This document shows, one piece after another, positions 27,559 through 37,208 of a stretch of DNA of 64,000 bases. The translations under genes were made by a program, and so were the position numbers. Positions within the stretch are counted from its first letter, which is position 1; each line of letters opens with the position of its first letter. This DNA comes from an uncultured Lachnospiraceae bacterium (lineage in GTDB: Bacteria; Bacillota; Clostridia; Lachnospirales; Lachnospiraceae): NCBI GenBank assembly GCA_947631625.1, contig CANRMA010000001.1, positions 175,942-239,941 of the forward strand, written 5' to 3'. The notes under the pieces were generated by a model. It did not search any database. It was given only the letters and a program-made list of their open reading frames with translations, and was not told the DNA's origin.

Positions 27559-27574
27559 CCGACCAGTCGGTCGG
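27559..27574. promoter_or_regulatory. Candidate TetR-family operator upstream of the RND pump
   Basis: CCGACCAGTCGGTCGG, 54 bases before the pump start, contains CCGAC-CA-GTCGG and overlapping GACC...GGTC half sites, the typical GC-rich TetR/AcrR operator pattern. It stands out in an AT-rich spacer. Confidence 0.68.
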
Positions 27575-27650
27575 CGCAGTTTAAAAAAATATATACAACC
27601 GCAAATATTCAAGTGCAAAATAACCCCTAATAATATCAGAGGTTATCAAA

Positions 27651-27736
27651 TGCCGCAGACCGGGGTCGAACCGGTACGGGTATCGCTACCCACGGGATTT
27701 TAAGTCCCGGGCGTCTGCCAATTCCGCCACTGCGGC
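27651..27736 (-). tRNA. tRNA-Leu (anticodon TAA)
   Basis: 86 bases. Acceptor GCCGCAG/CTGCGGC with discriminator A, D-loop AATTGGCAGAC, anticodon loop CTTAAAA, long variable arm (GTGGGTAGCGATACCCG) typical of type II tRNAs, and T arm CCGGTTCGACCCCGG. CCA is not encoded. Confidence 0.95.
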
Positions 27737-27786
27737 TGATGGTAGCCATGTTCATAAAGCTCACAACTACCATTTATATCATAATA

Positions 27787-29949
27787 TTAACTGAATTGCA
27801 AGAAATTTTTAACGGGAGCCGCCTCATCCCTTCCGGATGCAGGGCTCTCTTTATCGCTGCGATACTGTAATACGATTGCGGACTTTGGCGGCAGCGTAAT
27901 GTGTAATTTACCGGATATCACAGGATACTCCTTTAACTTCGTTGTATATCCTTCAAAAGTTGTGAATATCAACTGTTTAAGCATACATTGTTTGGGTATG
28001 CCAAGATGCCATACCGTCAGATCCTTTGTAACCTCATAATCATTATTATTTACAAGTATCACCGACTGATGTTCCTTTGTAAAACGTCCATATCCTATAA
28101 AATTGTAGTCTGCATCAATATACTTCAGAGAACCGGTTAAAAATTCCTTATTCTGCTTGTGCATCCTGATTATATCTCTGTGGAATTCTATCAATTCCTT
28201 ATCTTCATGCCCCCACGGATATGTCCGGCGGTTATCCGGATCGGTAAACCCGCATACCCCTGCTTCGTCGCCGTAATAAATCGTAGGCGCCCCGATCCAT
28301 GTCATCTGAACTACTACTGCTTCCCTCAAGACAGCCTTATTAATTCCGGTTTCGGCCGCTTCAGGTCCGAGAGTATTGGTACGTCCGACTTTATAATTAG
28401 TTCTTGTCAAAAATCTCGAATGGTCATGATTTGACAATTCGTTCATGGCAGTCAAAAGAGACGGCGCGGTAAAACTCGCGCTGTGATGTTTCATCGCCTC
28501 CCAGAAACTGTCCGCATTCCCTTTTAAATCCTCACGATAATCGTCACTGTGTTTTTCCATTCCGGTTAAAAACCAGGTGAGTGGTTCCATGAAAGCATCA
28601 TAGTTCATGACCGTATCCCATTCATCGCCCTGAAGCCAGTCCCTGGGACTTCCGTAATGCTCAGCCAATATTATGGCATCCGGATTAGCGCTCTTAACCG
28701 CTTTACGGAAATCTTTCCAGAAACGATGGTTAAATTCGGCGCCGTGCCCCAGATCAGCCGCCACGTCAAGACGCCAACCGTCAGCATTATAAGGTGGAGA
28801 AACCCATTTTTTACCTATTTCAAGTATATAGTTTACAAGCTCCACAGACTGCTCATAATTCAGCTTAGGCAGCGTGTCATTTCCCCACCAGCCGTCATAC
28901 GCCGCATTATAAGGCCATCTGTTATCATTAAACTGAAAATAATTCCGATAAGGACTGTCCTGTGAAATAAATGCGCCTTTTTCATATCCCGGAGCATTTT
29001 CATAAATCTTCTCACGATCCATCCACTTATTAAAAGAGCCGCAGTGATTAAACACTCCGTCCAGAATAACTTTCATGCCGCGCCTGTGGGCTTCTTTCAC
29101 CACCTCGGCAAACAGTTTATTACTGGCCTCAAGATTTAATTTATTTGAAACACGATCGATATATTTGGTTGCATACCGGTTTTCCTGCTGCCACGGCTGC
29201 AGCGCTTCACCCTCATCACTGATTATCTTTCCAAAATGCGGATCTATATAATCATAATCCTGTATATCGTATTTATGATTGGACGGCGACACAAAAAGCG
29301 GATTAAAATATATCACGTCCACTCCTAAATCCTGCAGATAATCCATCTTATCCAAAACGCCCTGCAGATCTCCGCCGTAAAATTCCCTTACGCCCATTGA
29401 CGCCGGATATTTGTTCCAATCGTCTACCTTAACGGTTCCCTCACCTATATAACGATATTCATTCGTAAGAACATCATTGGACGGATCGCCATTGTAAAAT
29501 CTGTCCACGAATATCTGATAAAATACCGCGCCTTTCGCCCAATCGGGAGTTTTAAATCCCGGTATCACCTGAAAATGATAATATGCGTTTATATCTTTGA
29601 CAACCCCGCGAGTATCATAGTAACAGAAGATCTTTCCGGCGTATATCTCAAAATAATAACTTAACTTTTCATTGTCAAGCTGTTCCGTATGCGTATAATA
29701 ATCGAAATAATCGTCCGTCTCGCTTTTAAACATCAGATACTTTTCGCCTTTGCTGACGAAAAATACTTTATCTATATTATTTCTTGCCGTACGGAATTTA
29801 ATCGTTATCTCACTATATGCGTTAGGCTCCGCAGGGGAAATAAAGTTTTCAGTGGTATCCGTGAACAATGCTCTTTTATTAAAAACCGGCCTCATGGACG
29901 CTATATACTGATAACTCTGTTCCGCCTTCCAATAATGGTTTATATCCAT
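27787..29949 (-). CDS. GH13 alpha-amylase family enzyme (neopullulanase/cyclomaltodextrinase type)
   Basis: 720 residues, no signal peptide, so intracellular. An N-terminal CBM34-like beta domain (about 1-125) precedes the catalytic barrel: AVFYQIFVDRFYNGDPSND, DVIYFNPLFVSPSNHKYD, VILDGVFNHCG, GWRLDVAADLGHG (nucleophile Asp), IILAEHYGSP (acid/base Glu), LSNHDHSRFLTR (third Asp). CBM34 plus these motifs points to subfamily GH13_20, which hydrolyses imported maltodextrins, cyclodextrins or pullulan fragments. Start: ATG at 29949 has GGGGGA 5 bases upstream; an ATG four codons earlier contains that site and has none of its own. Monocistronic by appearance. Confidence 0.93.
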   Translation of the reverse strand: MDINHYWKAEQSYQYIASMRPVFNKRALFTDTTENFISPAEPNAYSEITIKFRTARNNIDKVFFVSKGEKYLMFKSETDDYFDYYTHTEQLDNEKLSYYFEIYAGKIFCYYDTRGVVKDINAYYHFQVIPGFKTPDWAKGAVFYQIFVDRFYNGDPSNDVLTNEYRYIGEGTVKVDDWNKYPASMGVREFYGGDLQGVLDKMDYLQDLGVDVIYFNPLFVSPSNHKYDIQDYDYIDPHFGKIISDEGEALQPWQQENRYATKYIDRVSNKLNLEASNKLFAEVVKEAHRRGMKVILDGVFNHCGSFNKWMDREKIYENAPGYEKGAFISQDSPYRNYFQFNDNRWPYNAAYDGWWGNDTLPKLNYEQSVELVNYILEIGKKWVSPPYNADGWRLDVAADLGHGAEFNHRFWKDFRKAVKSANPDAIILAEHYGSPRDWLQGDEWDTVMNYDAFMEPLTWFLTGMEKHSDDYREDLKGNADSFWEAMKHHSASFTAPSLLTAMNELSNHDHSRFLTRTNYKVGRTNTLGPEAAETGINKAVLREAVVVQMTWIGAPTIYYGDEAGVCGFTDPDNRRTYPWGHEDKELIEFHRDIIRMHKQNKEFLTGSLKYIDADYNFIGYGRFTKEHQSVILVNNNDYEVTKDLTVWHLGIPKQCMLKQLIFTTFEGYTTKLKEYPVISGKLHITLPPKSAIVLQYRSDKESPASGRDEAAPVKNFLQFS

Positions 29950-30064
29950 ATGATCCCCCATTCTTTATCTGACTGATATAATACATTTTATACTATATGT
30001 TGTAGGTATTCAAGTAATTCCGTACAAGAATAAAATAAGCCCCGGCGAAATCTGCCATATAACG

Positions 30065-30097
30065 TAAAAAAGACAGCTTTTAATGGCTGTCCTTTTT
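30065..30097 (-). terminator. Terminator after ftsH
   Basis: On the minus strand AAAAAGGACAGCC and GCTGTCTTTTTT form a hairpin of about 11 pairs with one bulge, ending in T6. It lies about 157 bases after the ftsH stop. The rest of the 304-base gap (29950-30253) has no gene; near 29980-30010 TTGAAT and TATAAA elements may be the amylase promoter. Confidence 0.75.
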
Positions 30098-30253
30098 AGA
30101 GAAGGTATTTCTTCTTATGGGGTATAGCAAAAAACTATATAATGTATTGGGGGTTACAAGTGTATAATAGCACAGCCTTATAAACTCTACAATACCAAGT
30201 TTTCACAAATATTACAAAATCAAATTCAAAAAACTATGCAAATTGCACAAATA

Positions 30254-32068
30254 TCATTCTCCGTCAAACAAAGCTTCGAATTCCGCTCTGTTGATCCTTT
30301 CTTTTTCAAGCAGCAATTCCGCGCATTTATGGAGGATATTTTCATATTTTAAAATGATCTCTTTAGCCTCTTTATAGCACTCGTCTATTATTGATTTAAC
30401 CTCTTTATCAATCTCACCTGAAATGATCTCGCTGTGGTTCTTGGCATGCGCAAGGTCGCGGCCGATAAACACTTCGTCATCGTCGTCATCATAATTGATA
30501 ACGCCTATATTATCAGACATTCCGTATCTTGTGACCATTCTTCGGGCCGCTTTAGTAGCCTTCTTAATATCGCTGAAGGCGCCTGTAGTCACATCATCAA
30601 AAATGATCTCTTCAGCGATACGTCCGCCTAAAGATACCATTATGTCTTCTTTCATCTTGCCTTTAGTAATAAACATTTCATCTTTTTCCGGCAGCGGCAT
30701 GGTATATCCTGCGGCGCCTATTCCTGTGGGAATAATGGACACCGTATATACCGGGCCCACATCCGGAAGCACATGGAACAAAATGGCATGACCGGCTTCA
30801 TGGTATGCCGTGATACGTTTCTCCTTGTCAGATATGACACGGCTCTTTTTCTCGGAACCTATACCGACTTTGATAAATGCTTTCTTTATATCTTCCTGCT
30901 TTATAAAAACGCGTTGATCCATAGCCGCATTTATCGCCGCTTCATTCAGGAGATTTTCCAGGTCCGCTCCCGTAAAGCCGGCCGTAGTCTGCGCGATCTG
31001 TTCAAGATCCACATCATCCGCCAACGGCTTATTCTGCGCGTGAACTTTTAAGATATCCTGCCTGCCTCTTACATCCGGAGCGGATACGCTTATCTTTCTG
31101 TCAAACCGTCCCGGTCTCAGGATAGCGGGATCGAGAATATCCACCCGGTTAGTTGCGGCTAACACTATTATTCCTTCGTTTACTCCAAAACCGTCCATTT
31201 CTACCAACAGCTGATTCAGCGTCTGCTCTCTTTCATCATGACCGCCGCCCATACCGGTCCCTCTTCGTCTTGCTACCGCATCTATCTCATCTATAAAGAT
31301 TATACACGGCGCATGACGCTTAGCTTCCGCAAACATATCGCGCACGCGTGAAGCTCCGACGCCGACAAACATCTCCACAAAATCCGAACCGGATATACTG
31401 AAAAACGGTACGTTTGCTTCACCCGCTATAGCCTTGGCAAGAAGCGTCTTTCCGGTGCCGGGCGCGCCTTCAAGCAGGACGCCTTTGGGTATTCTCGCGC
31501 CTACCCTCGTAAACTTGGCCGGCTCCTTTAAAAACTCCACTATCTCTTCAAGTTCTTCTTTTTCTTCTTTTAAACCGGCGACGCCGTCCAATGTCACTTT
31601 ATTATCACCTATGGACAGTCTCGCTCTGCTTTTTCCGAAATTCATCATCTTGCCGCCGTTTCCGCCGGACGCATTCTGTGAATTAAACATTACAAAGAAA
31701 AAGACGCATATTATTGTAACAAGCAATATCGGAAATACACTGTTTAAAAACCAGTTTTCCTCAGGCACCGCCTCTACCGTAGGATCAAGTCCGTAACTTC
31801 TGATAAAACTTTCTATCTCTCTTACGTCAGTTACATAAAACCTTCTCTCTTCCCCGCTCTTTAATGTAACTCTTACAGAGCCGGTAGGAGTTTCTTTGTC
31901 AGGGCTTATCGTAACCATCGCCACGTTGTTCTCTTTTAACTGACTCTCAAACTCTCCTCTGGTATAGTTATTGCCCTGAACTCTGAATGTTCCAAGCCAT
32001 ACTGTAACAAACAGCAGACCTGCGATAATTATAAAATATAAATAAAAACTTTTGTTATTCTTACTCAA
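30254..32068 (-). CDS. ftsH: ATP-dependent zinc metalloprotease FtsH
   Basis: 604 residues. Membrane helices at about 8-27 and 107-126 flank a small outer domain. The AAA+ module has Walker [10 protein letters not shown], Walker [11 protein letters not shown], and the second region of homology [20 protein letters not shown]. The protease domain has the zinc motif HEAGH. FtsH degrades misfolded or regulatory membrane proteins. Last gene of the tilS-hpt-ftsH cluster, an arrangement widely kept in Firmicutes. It lacks the long C-terminal tail of some orthologues but is otherwise complete. Confidence 0.97.
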   Translation of the reverse strand: MSKNNKSFYLYFIIIAGLLFVTVWLGTFRVQGNNYTRGEFESQLKENNVAMVTISPDKETPTGSVRVTLKSGEERRFYVTDVREIESFIRSYGLDPTVEAVPEENWFLNSVFPILLVTIICVFFFVMFNSQNASGGNGGKMMNFGKSRARLSIGDNKVTLDGVAGLKEEKEELEEIVEFLKEPAKFTRVGARIPKGVLLEGAPGTGKTLLAKAIAGEANVPFFSISGSDFVEMFVGVGASRVRDMFAEAKRHAPCIIFIDEIDAVARRRGTGMGGGHDEREQTLNQLLVEMDGFGVNEGIIVLAATNRVDILDPAILRPGRFDRKISVSAPDVRGRQDILKVHAQNKPLADDVDLEQIAQTTAGFTGADLENLLNEAAINAAMDQRVFIKQEDIKKAFIKVGIGSEKKSRVISDKEKRITAYHEAGHAILFHVLPDVGPVYTVSIIPTGIGAAGYTMPLPEKDEMFITKGKMKEDIMVSLGGRIAEEIIFDDVTTGAFSDIKKATKAARRMVTRYGMSDNIGVINYDDDDDEVFIGRDLAHAKNHSEIISGEIDKEVKSIIDECYKEAKEIILKYENILHKCAELLLEKERINRAEFEALFDGE

Positions 32069-32163
32069 AGTAAACCTCTTTCTCCATAATCACTTAGTAT
32101 GTTATGTATACTTACTTTTATTATCTTGGCCGTTGCATATATTCTGTCCGCATCGTTTTCTGT

Positions 32164-32688
32164 TTAATCAAACTTCACCGCGCCTATATACGGCAGATTT
32201 CTGTAACGCTGATCATAATCAAGGCCGTAACCCACAACAAATTCATCGGGGATCTTAAAACCTATGTAATCCGCCTCTACATCTACCACTCTGCGGTCAG
32301 GCTTATCCAACAGCGCACACAATTTGACGTCGGCAGCTCCTCTGTCTTTTAAAAGCTCTTTAAGATATTTTAAAGTCCTTCCGGTATCCACTATATCTTC
32401 TACCACGATCACATGCCGCCCGTCCAAAGGTTCTTCAATATCTTTTTTGATACTGACCACTCCTGCAGATTCCGTGCTGCTTCCGTAACTTGAAAGCGAC
32501 ATAAAATCAATCGACACAGGCACCGTTATTCTCTTGGCAAGCTCACACATGAAAAAACTGGCGCCTTTTAAAATACATATTAAATGTACGCTCTTCCCTT
32601 CATAATCTTTGCTTATACGTTCTCCTATCTTACGGATTCTCTGACCGATCTCGTCCTCAGACAGCATAACCTCTACATGTTCAGCCAT
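32164..32688 (-). CDS. hpt: Hypoxanthine(-guanine) phosphoribosyltransferase
   Basis: 174 residues. It salvages hypoxanthine and guanine using PRPP. PRPP loop VIVVEDIVDTGRTLKYL, flexible-loop region MSLSSYGSSTESAG and C-terminal VGYGLDYDQRYRNLPYIG are typical. The ATG at 32688 (MAEHVEVMLSE) is chosen because GGAGG lies 9 bases upstream; upstream in-frame codons belong to tilS. It overlaps the tilS stop by 8 bases, so the two are coupled. Confidence 0.95.
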   Translation of the reverse strand: MAEHVEVMLSEDEIGQRIRKIGERISKDYEGKSVHLICILKGASFFMCELAKRITVPVSIDFMSLSSYGSSTESAGVVSIKKDIEEPLDGRHVIVVEDIVDTGRTLKYLKELLKDRGAADVKLCALLDKPDRRVVDVEADYIGFKIPDEFVVGYGLDYDQRYRNLPYIGAVKFD

Positions 32689-34135
32689 TTTCATCTTCCT
32701 CCAGACATACCTGCAAGATATGTTTCGTATTTTCATCGACCTTATAGTATTGGCTTATCCTATATCCCGGAACCCACAAAATATGCATTCCGTCCGCCAA
32801 CAGATAAAGATTTTCCCTCTTAGACACGGGAATTTTTTCATTTATCATATATTCTTTAATGCTTTTCTTCCTAAATCCGCTGTCTATCGTAAGAAAATCT
32901 CCCGTTTTACGCGTCCTCAAGACTAAAGCCCTAGTTATTTTATCACAATCAAACCATTTAGTATATGTTTTTTCCGGAATAATTTGACCTTTTTTATAAA
33001 AAAATTCCTCTCTGTCCATATATCTAAAACTAAATATCCCCATATCGCCCGCCCTGACTCTGCATGGCGCGGATATCTGTATCTGCGGATATTCTTCATG
33101 TTCCGGGGATCTTTTATCATTCTCCTTTCGGGGTTTAAATATGACAAGTGTGTCATATTCTTTGCGCGCCGCAAGCCCGTATGGAAGGGAAAGCTCTTTG
33201 CTTCCTTCTTTAAAACTGATATTATGCAAAGCCGTTATATGCTCCTTTGTTATATCCTTTCTGTATGGAGTAAGCGCTTCCATACAGTGAAGCAGTATAA
33301 GCTTCTGCAGAAATTCTTCTTCTTTTCGAAAAACTTTAAGGTCTATCTCAAGTCTTTTATCCTGCCCTGAACCTTTTACACAACGCCCATAGGCCAGATC
33401 GGCCTGCTTTTGTACAAAAACCTGCGTCTGCGCAAGCACATCGGCCGCGTCCGAAATATGTACGGTCGCATTTTGGCAGATTTGCTCATTGGCATAAGCC
33501 AATATGTGGTGACGTATCTTATTTCTCGTATAAGTATCATCATCATTGGTTTTATCTATGCAAAATCCGGTTTTTTCCTGTTCAAGATAAGCTTCTATCT
33601 CTGAACGTTCCAGACAAAGCAACGGCCTTATGATATTATCCCTGACCGGCCTTATGCTTCCCAGTCCTTTTAACCCGCTGCCGCGGAAAAGATTGAATAG
33701 AAATGTTTCAGCCTTATCGTTGCAGTTGTGCGCGACTGCTATTTTATATTTATCCTCATTTTGCTTATCAAGCGCTTCCTCAAAAGCGCGGTATCTCAGC
33801 TTCCTTCCCGCCTCTTCCAATGAAAGCCCGTTTTCTTTGGCGTAGCCGGGCATGTCCACTTTTTTCAGAAAAAAAGCGACCCCCAGTTTTTTACAAAGTT
33901 CTTCGACATAGGCCGCGTCTTTATCCGCGTCCTCTCTCATTCCGTGGTGCACATGAACCACCTTAAGGTCAAAACCAATTTCCCCGGACAATTTAGCTAA
34001 TATAAGCAGCAGACATACCGAATCCGCCCCTCCGGACACTCCCGCCAAAACAACATCATCTTTGGCGATCATATCATATTTCTTTATAAAAGTTCTGACT
34101 TTATTATAAATATCGTCTGTTATTTTATTTCCCAT
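32681..34135 (-). CDS. tilS: tRNA(Ile)-lysidine synthase
   Basis: 484 residues. It converts C34 of the CAU isoleucine tRNA to lysidine with ATP and lysine, so that AUA is read correctly. PP-loop ATPase motif AGVSGGADSVCLLLILAKL near residue 30, followed by HVHHGMREDADKDAAYVE and AHNCNDKAETFLFNLFRGSG. The C-terminal substrate-binding part ends with WVPGYRISQYYKV. Located between the SpoIIE-like phosphatase and hpt. Confidence 0.95.
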   Translation of the reverse strand: MGNKITDDIYNKVRTFIKKYDMIAKDDVVLAGVSGGADSVCLLLILAKLSGEIGFDLKVVHVHHGMREDADKDAAYVEELCKKLGVAFFLKKVDMPGYAKENGLSLEEAGRKLRYRAFEEALDKQNEDKYKIAVAHNCNDKAETFLFNLFRGSGLKGLGSIRPVRDNIIRPLLCLERSEIEAYLEQEKTGFCIDKTNDDDTYTRNKIRHHILAYANEQICQNATVHISDAADVLAQTQVFVQKQADLAYGRCVKGSGQDKRLEIDLKVFRKEEEFLQKLILLHCMEALTPYRKDITKEHITALHNISFKEGSKELSLPYGLAARKEYDTLVIFKPRKENDKRSPEHEEYPQIQISAPCRVRAGDMGIFSFRYMDREEFFYKKGQIIPEKTYTKWFDCDKITRALVLRTRKTGDFLTIDSGFRKKSIKEYMINEKIPVSKRENLYLLADGMHILWVPGYRISQYYKVDENTKHILQVCLEEDENG

Positions 34136-34181
34136 CTTTACGCTTCCTGAAGTTTTACGATTTATCCGGCAAACCCTTTAT

Positions 34182-35372
34182 CTATTGCCATATTCCTATT
34201 ACCAACACTGTCATATCGTCCGGGATCTTACCTTTACTGTACCGGAGGCAGCTCCCCAGGATCTGATTGGCTATCTCCGTAGGATTGGTATGATATATCC
34301 TTGCTATTATTTCCGGTAAAAGCTCTTCCTGCCCTTCTTTTGCAAGCGCATCGGAAATACCGTCGGAAAGCATTATAACATAATCTCCGTCCTGCAGTTT
34401 TCTATGCATTACTTCCGGTTCTATATGCTGAAAGATCCCAAGCGGCAGATTTCCGACCGACAGCCTGTCCACCATAAGATCGCGCTTTATGTATGTAGCC
34501 GCCGCGCCTGCTTTAACAAAATCACAGTCTCCGGTATAAAGATTCAGTTCGCATATATCCATTGTGGACATATTCTTTTCCTGTTCTCCTGCTGCCAACG
34601 CGCCGTTTATGATACGGACCGCCGCCTCTTTTTTAAAACCTGCGCCCAAAAGCATTTCCATCATTTCAATAACCCGCTCTGATTCTTCGCAGGCCGATTC
34701 ACCTGAACCCATGCCGTCGGATATGATCGCTGCAAGCCGTCCCGACTCTATTTCACATACGGAATAATTATCTCCCGAAATTTTTTCCGTCTCCTTAACA
34801 GCTTTTGCAAAGCCCGTAAGAATGTGGAACTTCGGCTCCTCTATAAAGTGATATGCCGTCCATTCTTTAGCCATAAACAACGGTTGGCTTACGGACGGCT
34901 GCAGACGCAGATTCATAGCAACGGAAAGCAGATTTGCAATGTCTTCCGTTAAGAGCCCTTCTTTGCCGTGAGCTTTCATTGTAAGATTGAGCTCGATATG
35001 TCCGTCATTATTTTCAAGTATCAGGAAATTTTTAAGAAGGATACCGGACTCCTTCAGATATCTTGATATCTGCCTGTATTTCCGCTCACCCACCGGATGA
35101 TATCTGTATGACTCAAGCGCAACCTCCGACATAATACCTGATATTTCTTTAAGATGTTCCGCTAAAAGTTCTTTACTTTCATACAGCTTTTTATTCCAGA
35201 AATATTCCTGACGGCTGCTTTCTTTTTCAGAATACTCATCAGGCTCATTTTTCTGCTCAAAAAGACCTGCAAGCTCCTTAAAAGACTCTGCATAGCCTAA
35301 AAGTTTCTGCTTTCCGTATTCCGGCAGCACGGATACAACATTTTCTTCTTTTAACCCTGACAGCCTTCTCAT
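34182..35372 (-). CDS. SpoIIE-like PP2C phosphatase without the membrane domain
   Basis: 396 residues. The C-terminal half is a PP2C-type SpoIIE phosphatase domain: DNYSVCEIESGRLAAIISDGMGSG (quoted part: IISDGMGSGESA), STMDICELNLYTGDCDFVKAGAA, DYVIMLSDGISDALAK and PDDMTVLVIGIW, with the metal-binding Asp residues present. The N-terminal 190 residues match the central SpoIIE region. Bona fide SpoIIE of about 750-830 residues carries ten N-terminal membrane helices; these are missing, and an in-frame TGA lies two codons upstream of the ATG. The ribosome site is weak. Position before tilS-hpt-ftsH is the classical spoIIE locus. Either a truncated spoIIE or a soluble variant. Confidence 0.85.
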   Translation of the reverse strand: MRRLSGLKEENVVSVLPEYGKQKLLGYAESFKELAGLFEQKNEPDEYSEKESSRQEYFWNKKLYESKELLAEHLKEISGIMSEVALESYRYHPVGERKYRQISRYLKESGILLKNFLILENNDGHIELNLTMKAHGKEGLLTEDIANLLSVAMNLRLQPSVSQPLFMAKEWTAYHFIEEPKFHILTGFAKAVKETEKISGDNYSVCEIESGRLAAIISDGMGSGESACEESERVIEMMEMLLGAGFKKEAAVRIINGALAAGEQEKNMSTMDICELNLYTGDCDFVKAGAAATYIKRDLMVDRLSVGNLPLGIFQHIEPEVMHRKLQDGDYVIMLSDGISDALAKEGQEELLPEIIARIYHTNPTEIANQILGSCLRYSKGKIPDDMTVLVIGIWQ

Positions 35373-35586
35373 ATATCATTCACCATGCCTTTCACCCCGC
35401 GTCATCATACATATTATTCATAAGAGCAATATATCCTGTATATGACAATACGCGCGTGGAAAATTATTTAACTATCTATTAAATCAATATATGTGAAGGT
35501 TGTCCATATTATTCTAATAAGTTTTAAGCCGCAATATTCCATTAACGATAAATAAGCGCGTTGATCCGGTCTGTTTGGACAAAAAA

Positions 35587-35618
35587 CAGATTTCGGATAC
35601 CCGGCTATCCAAAATCTG
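35587..35618 (-). terminator. Terminator after divIC
   Basis: On the minus strand CAGATTTTGGATA, loop GCCGGG, TATCCGAAATCTG, then TTTTTTG. It directly follows the divIC stop and separates it from the SpoIIE-like gene. The rest of 35373-35586 shows no gene. Confidence 0.88.
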
Positions 35619-35619
35619 C

Positions 35620-35925
35620 TTAATTTTCATCTTTAAAAATAATCTCGCCTTCATACACAAGGCCCAGTTTTTCTTTGGCTACTTCTTCCACGTACTTCTT
35701 GGTCTGCGTATATTTTCCATACTCTTCTATCTCTTCGGCGCGCTCTTTCTCCGCAGCTATCTCCTGCTGTAACTGAGCAACTTTTACATCATAAGACTCT
35801 TTTTTATTCCGAAGCTCTACGCTTTTAACCGCTACCACAATCAGCATCATCAATACTACTGTTGTGACAAGCATCATCGCCAGCCTGTTTTGTCGTCGTT
35901 TGCGAAATGCAGCTTTCCTTGCCAT
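35620..35925 (-). CDS. divIC: Septum formation initiator family protein (DivIC/FtsB-like)
   Basis: 101 residues with a basic N-terminus, one membrane helix (about 15-36, RLAMMLVTTVVLMMLIVVAV) and an extracytoplasmic leucine-zipper-like coil (about 37-72) ending in VAKEKLGLVYEGEIIF, the conserved tail of the family. It joins the divisome with FtsL and DivIB. Position after yabP-yabQ is the classical one for divIC in Bacilli and Clostridia. Confidence 0.9.
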   Translation of the reverse strand: MARKAAFRKRRQNRLAMMLVTTVVLMMLIVVAVKSVELRNKKESYDVKVAQLQQEIAAEKERAEEIEEYGKYTQTKKYVEEVAKEKLGLVYEGEIIFKDEN

Positions 35926-35966
35926 TGTATTTCTCCACTACATAAATTTCAGTTTACAATAACTGA

Positions 35967-36455
35967 TTACTGTTTACATAAAATAATTCTAAACATTTTT
36001 ATGCAAACCGTCAACTTATTTTTGATGAAATTTCGCAATTTTTTTAATTTCTTTTTAATAAAATCCGCAAGCTTCTTTAGCTTTAAAAACAGCCATTTGA
36101 GCGGTTTTACTACAATTTGTATGAATTTAAAAATTAACCACATTATCTTGTATATGCAGGTTGACATAATATGTACAAACTTGCCGCCTATCAAAATTTT
36201 ATAACACAGCATGCCAATGACCGCGCCTATCACCGTAAACCATCTCAGCACTCCGTTATTTTCTCTGTACAGCATATAGAACACGCCTATACCGCATGCA
36301 AACCAGAAGACCATATCCTCTAAGGATATCCATAACATATTGTGCTTTATAAGTTTACGTATGATCAGGAACCAGTCGTATACAAAAGTGATCACTATCC
36401 CCATTATCATGGAATGCGAAAAAAAGGAAACTTCCTGTATTATATCCCGGCTCAT
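35967..36455 (-). CDS. yabQ: Spore cortex biosynthesis protein YabQ
   Basis: 162 residues. Starts with EVSFFSHSMIMGIVITFVYDW, the family signature, followed by four membrane helices (to about residue 75, plus one around 80-120) and a very basic tail with KKLADFIKKKLKKLRNFIKN. In Bacillus YabQ is a forespore-engulfing membrane protein needed for cortex formation. It follows yabP after 7 bases. Confidence 0.9.
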   Translation of the reverse strand: MSRDIIQEVSFFSHSMIMGIVITFVYDWFLIIRKLIKHNMLWISLEDMVFWFACGIGVFYMLYRENNGVLRWFTVIGAVIGMLCYKILIGGKFVHIMSTCIYKIMWLIFKFIQIVVKPLKWLFLKLKKLADFIKKKLKKLRNFIKNKLTVCIKMFRIILCKQ

Positions 36456-36462
36456 ATATCAC

Positions 36463-36753
36463 CTACTTAAAGAGTCTGGACAGCAGAGACTCTCCTTTTG
36501 ATCCATAACCGGCATTCTCTGAATAAGTGAGGCTGTCGATCCTTCCGTCTATGTCCACTTCCCCTTTATCCAAAGATAATCTGCTTACATGCAGTTCGTT
36601 CCCTTTTATCATTAACATCCCCTGTTCCGTCTCCAACAGAATTTCATTAACGTCGAACGACAGCACGTCGTTTACGCCGCTTATAGTACATGTCCTTCTA
36701 TTGGTAAGCATTAACTTATGGGGCCTTTTATTAATATTGTTTAAATCCTCCAT
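36463..36753 (-). CDS. yabP: Sporulation protein YabP
   Basis: 96 residues from the ATG at 36753 (MEDLNNINKRPHKLMLTNRR), which has GGGAGG 5 bases upstream. KRPHKLMLTNRRTCTISGV and SFDVNEILLETEQGMLMIKG are conserved in YabP, a mother-cell protein of unclear role made during sporulation. Next to yabQ and rqcP, as in most spore formers. Confidence 0.92.
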   Translation of the reverse strand: MEDLNNINKRPHKLMLTNRRTCTISGVNDVLSFDVNEILLETEQGMLMIKGNELHVSRLSLDKGEVDIDGRIDSLTYSENAGYGSKGESLLSRLFK

Positions 36754-36816
36754 ACATACCTCCCTTAAAACTCTTCCAGTTAAGTGTATGCATGGTATTT
36801 GGCATTTATCACACAT

Positions 36817-37059
36817 TTATGATAAATAACGGAACAATTCCTTAGCTTCTTCCTTTCGAACAGTTTCCTGCACATCCAATACTTCTACTTTTACTTCTTT
36901 ATTTCCAAACTGAATGGTAATAACGTCTCCTTCTTTTACATTTGCGGAAGCTTTAGCCGGTTTGTCATTAATAAATACCCTGCCCGCATCACAAGCCTCG
37001 TTTGCGACAGTACGCCGTTTAATAAGGCGTGAAACTTTTAAATATTTATCCAATCTCAT
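36817..37059 (-). CDS. rqcP: S4-domain RNA-binding protein RqcP (YabO/HslR)
   Basis: 80 residues from the ATG at 37059 (MRLDKYLKVSRLIKRR), where family members start; upstream in-frame Met codons are possible. Nearly the whole protein is an S4 domain (VANEACDAGRVFINDKPAKA). RqcP stabilises tRNA on obstructed large ribosomal subunits and works with RqcH in C-terminal alanine tailing during ribosome quality control. The older name is YabO. It lies between hup and yabP. Confidence 0.92.
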   Translation of the reverse strand: MRLDKYLKVSRLIKRRTVANEACDAGRVFINDKPAKASANVKEGDVITIQFGNKEVKVEVLDVQETVRKEEAKELFRYLS

Positions 37060-37144
37060 GATCATTACCATCTCTTTCTTTTTTTCGCAATTACCTGTTA
37101 AAACAACGGCCGACACGCTTATGCGGGCCGCCCTTACGTTAATG

Positions 37145-37179
37145 AAAAAGACCTGTATATGCATATGCATGTACAGGTC
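37145..37179 (-). terminator. Terminator/attenuator after hup
   Basis: On the minus strand GACCTGTACATGCAT and ATGCATATACAGGTC form a nearly perfect hairpin followed by TTTTTC, 30 bases after the hup stop and upstream of rqcP. Confidence 0.8.
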
Positions 37180-37208
37180 AATGTTTTCCAGCCGTTTAAA
37201 ACCGCAAA

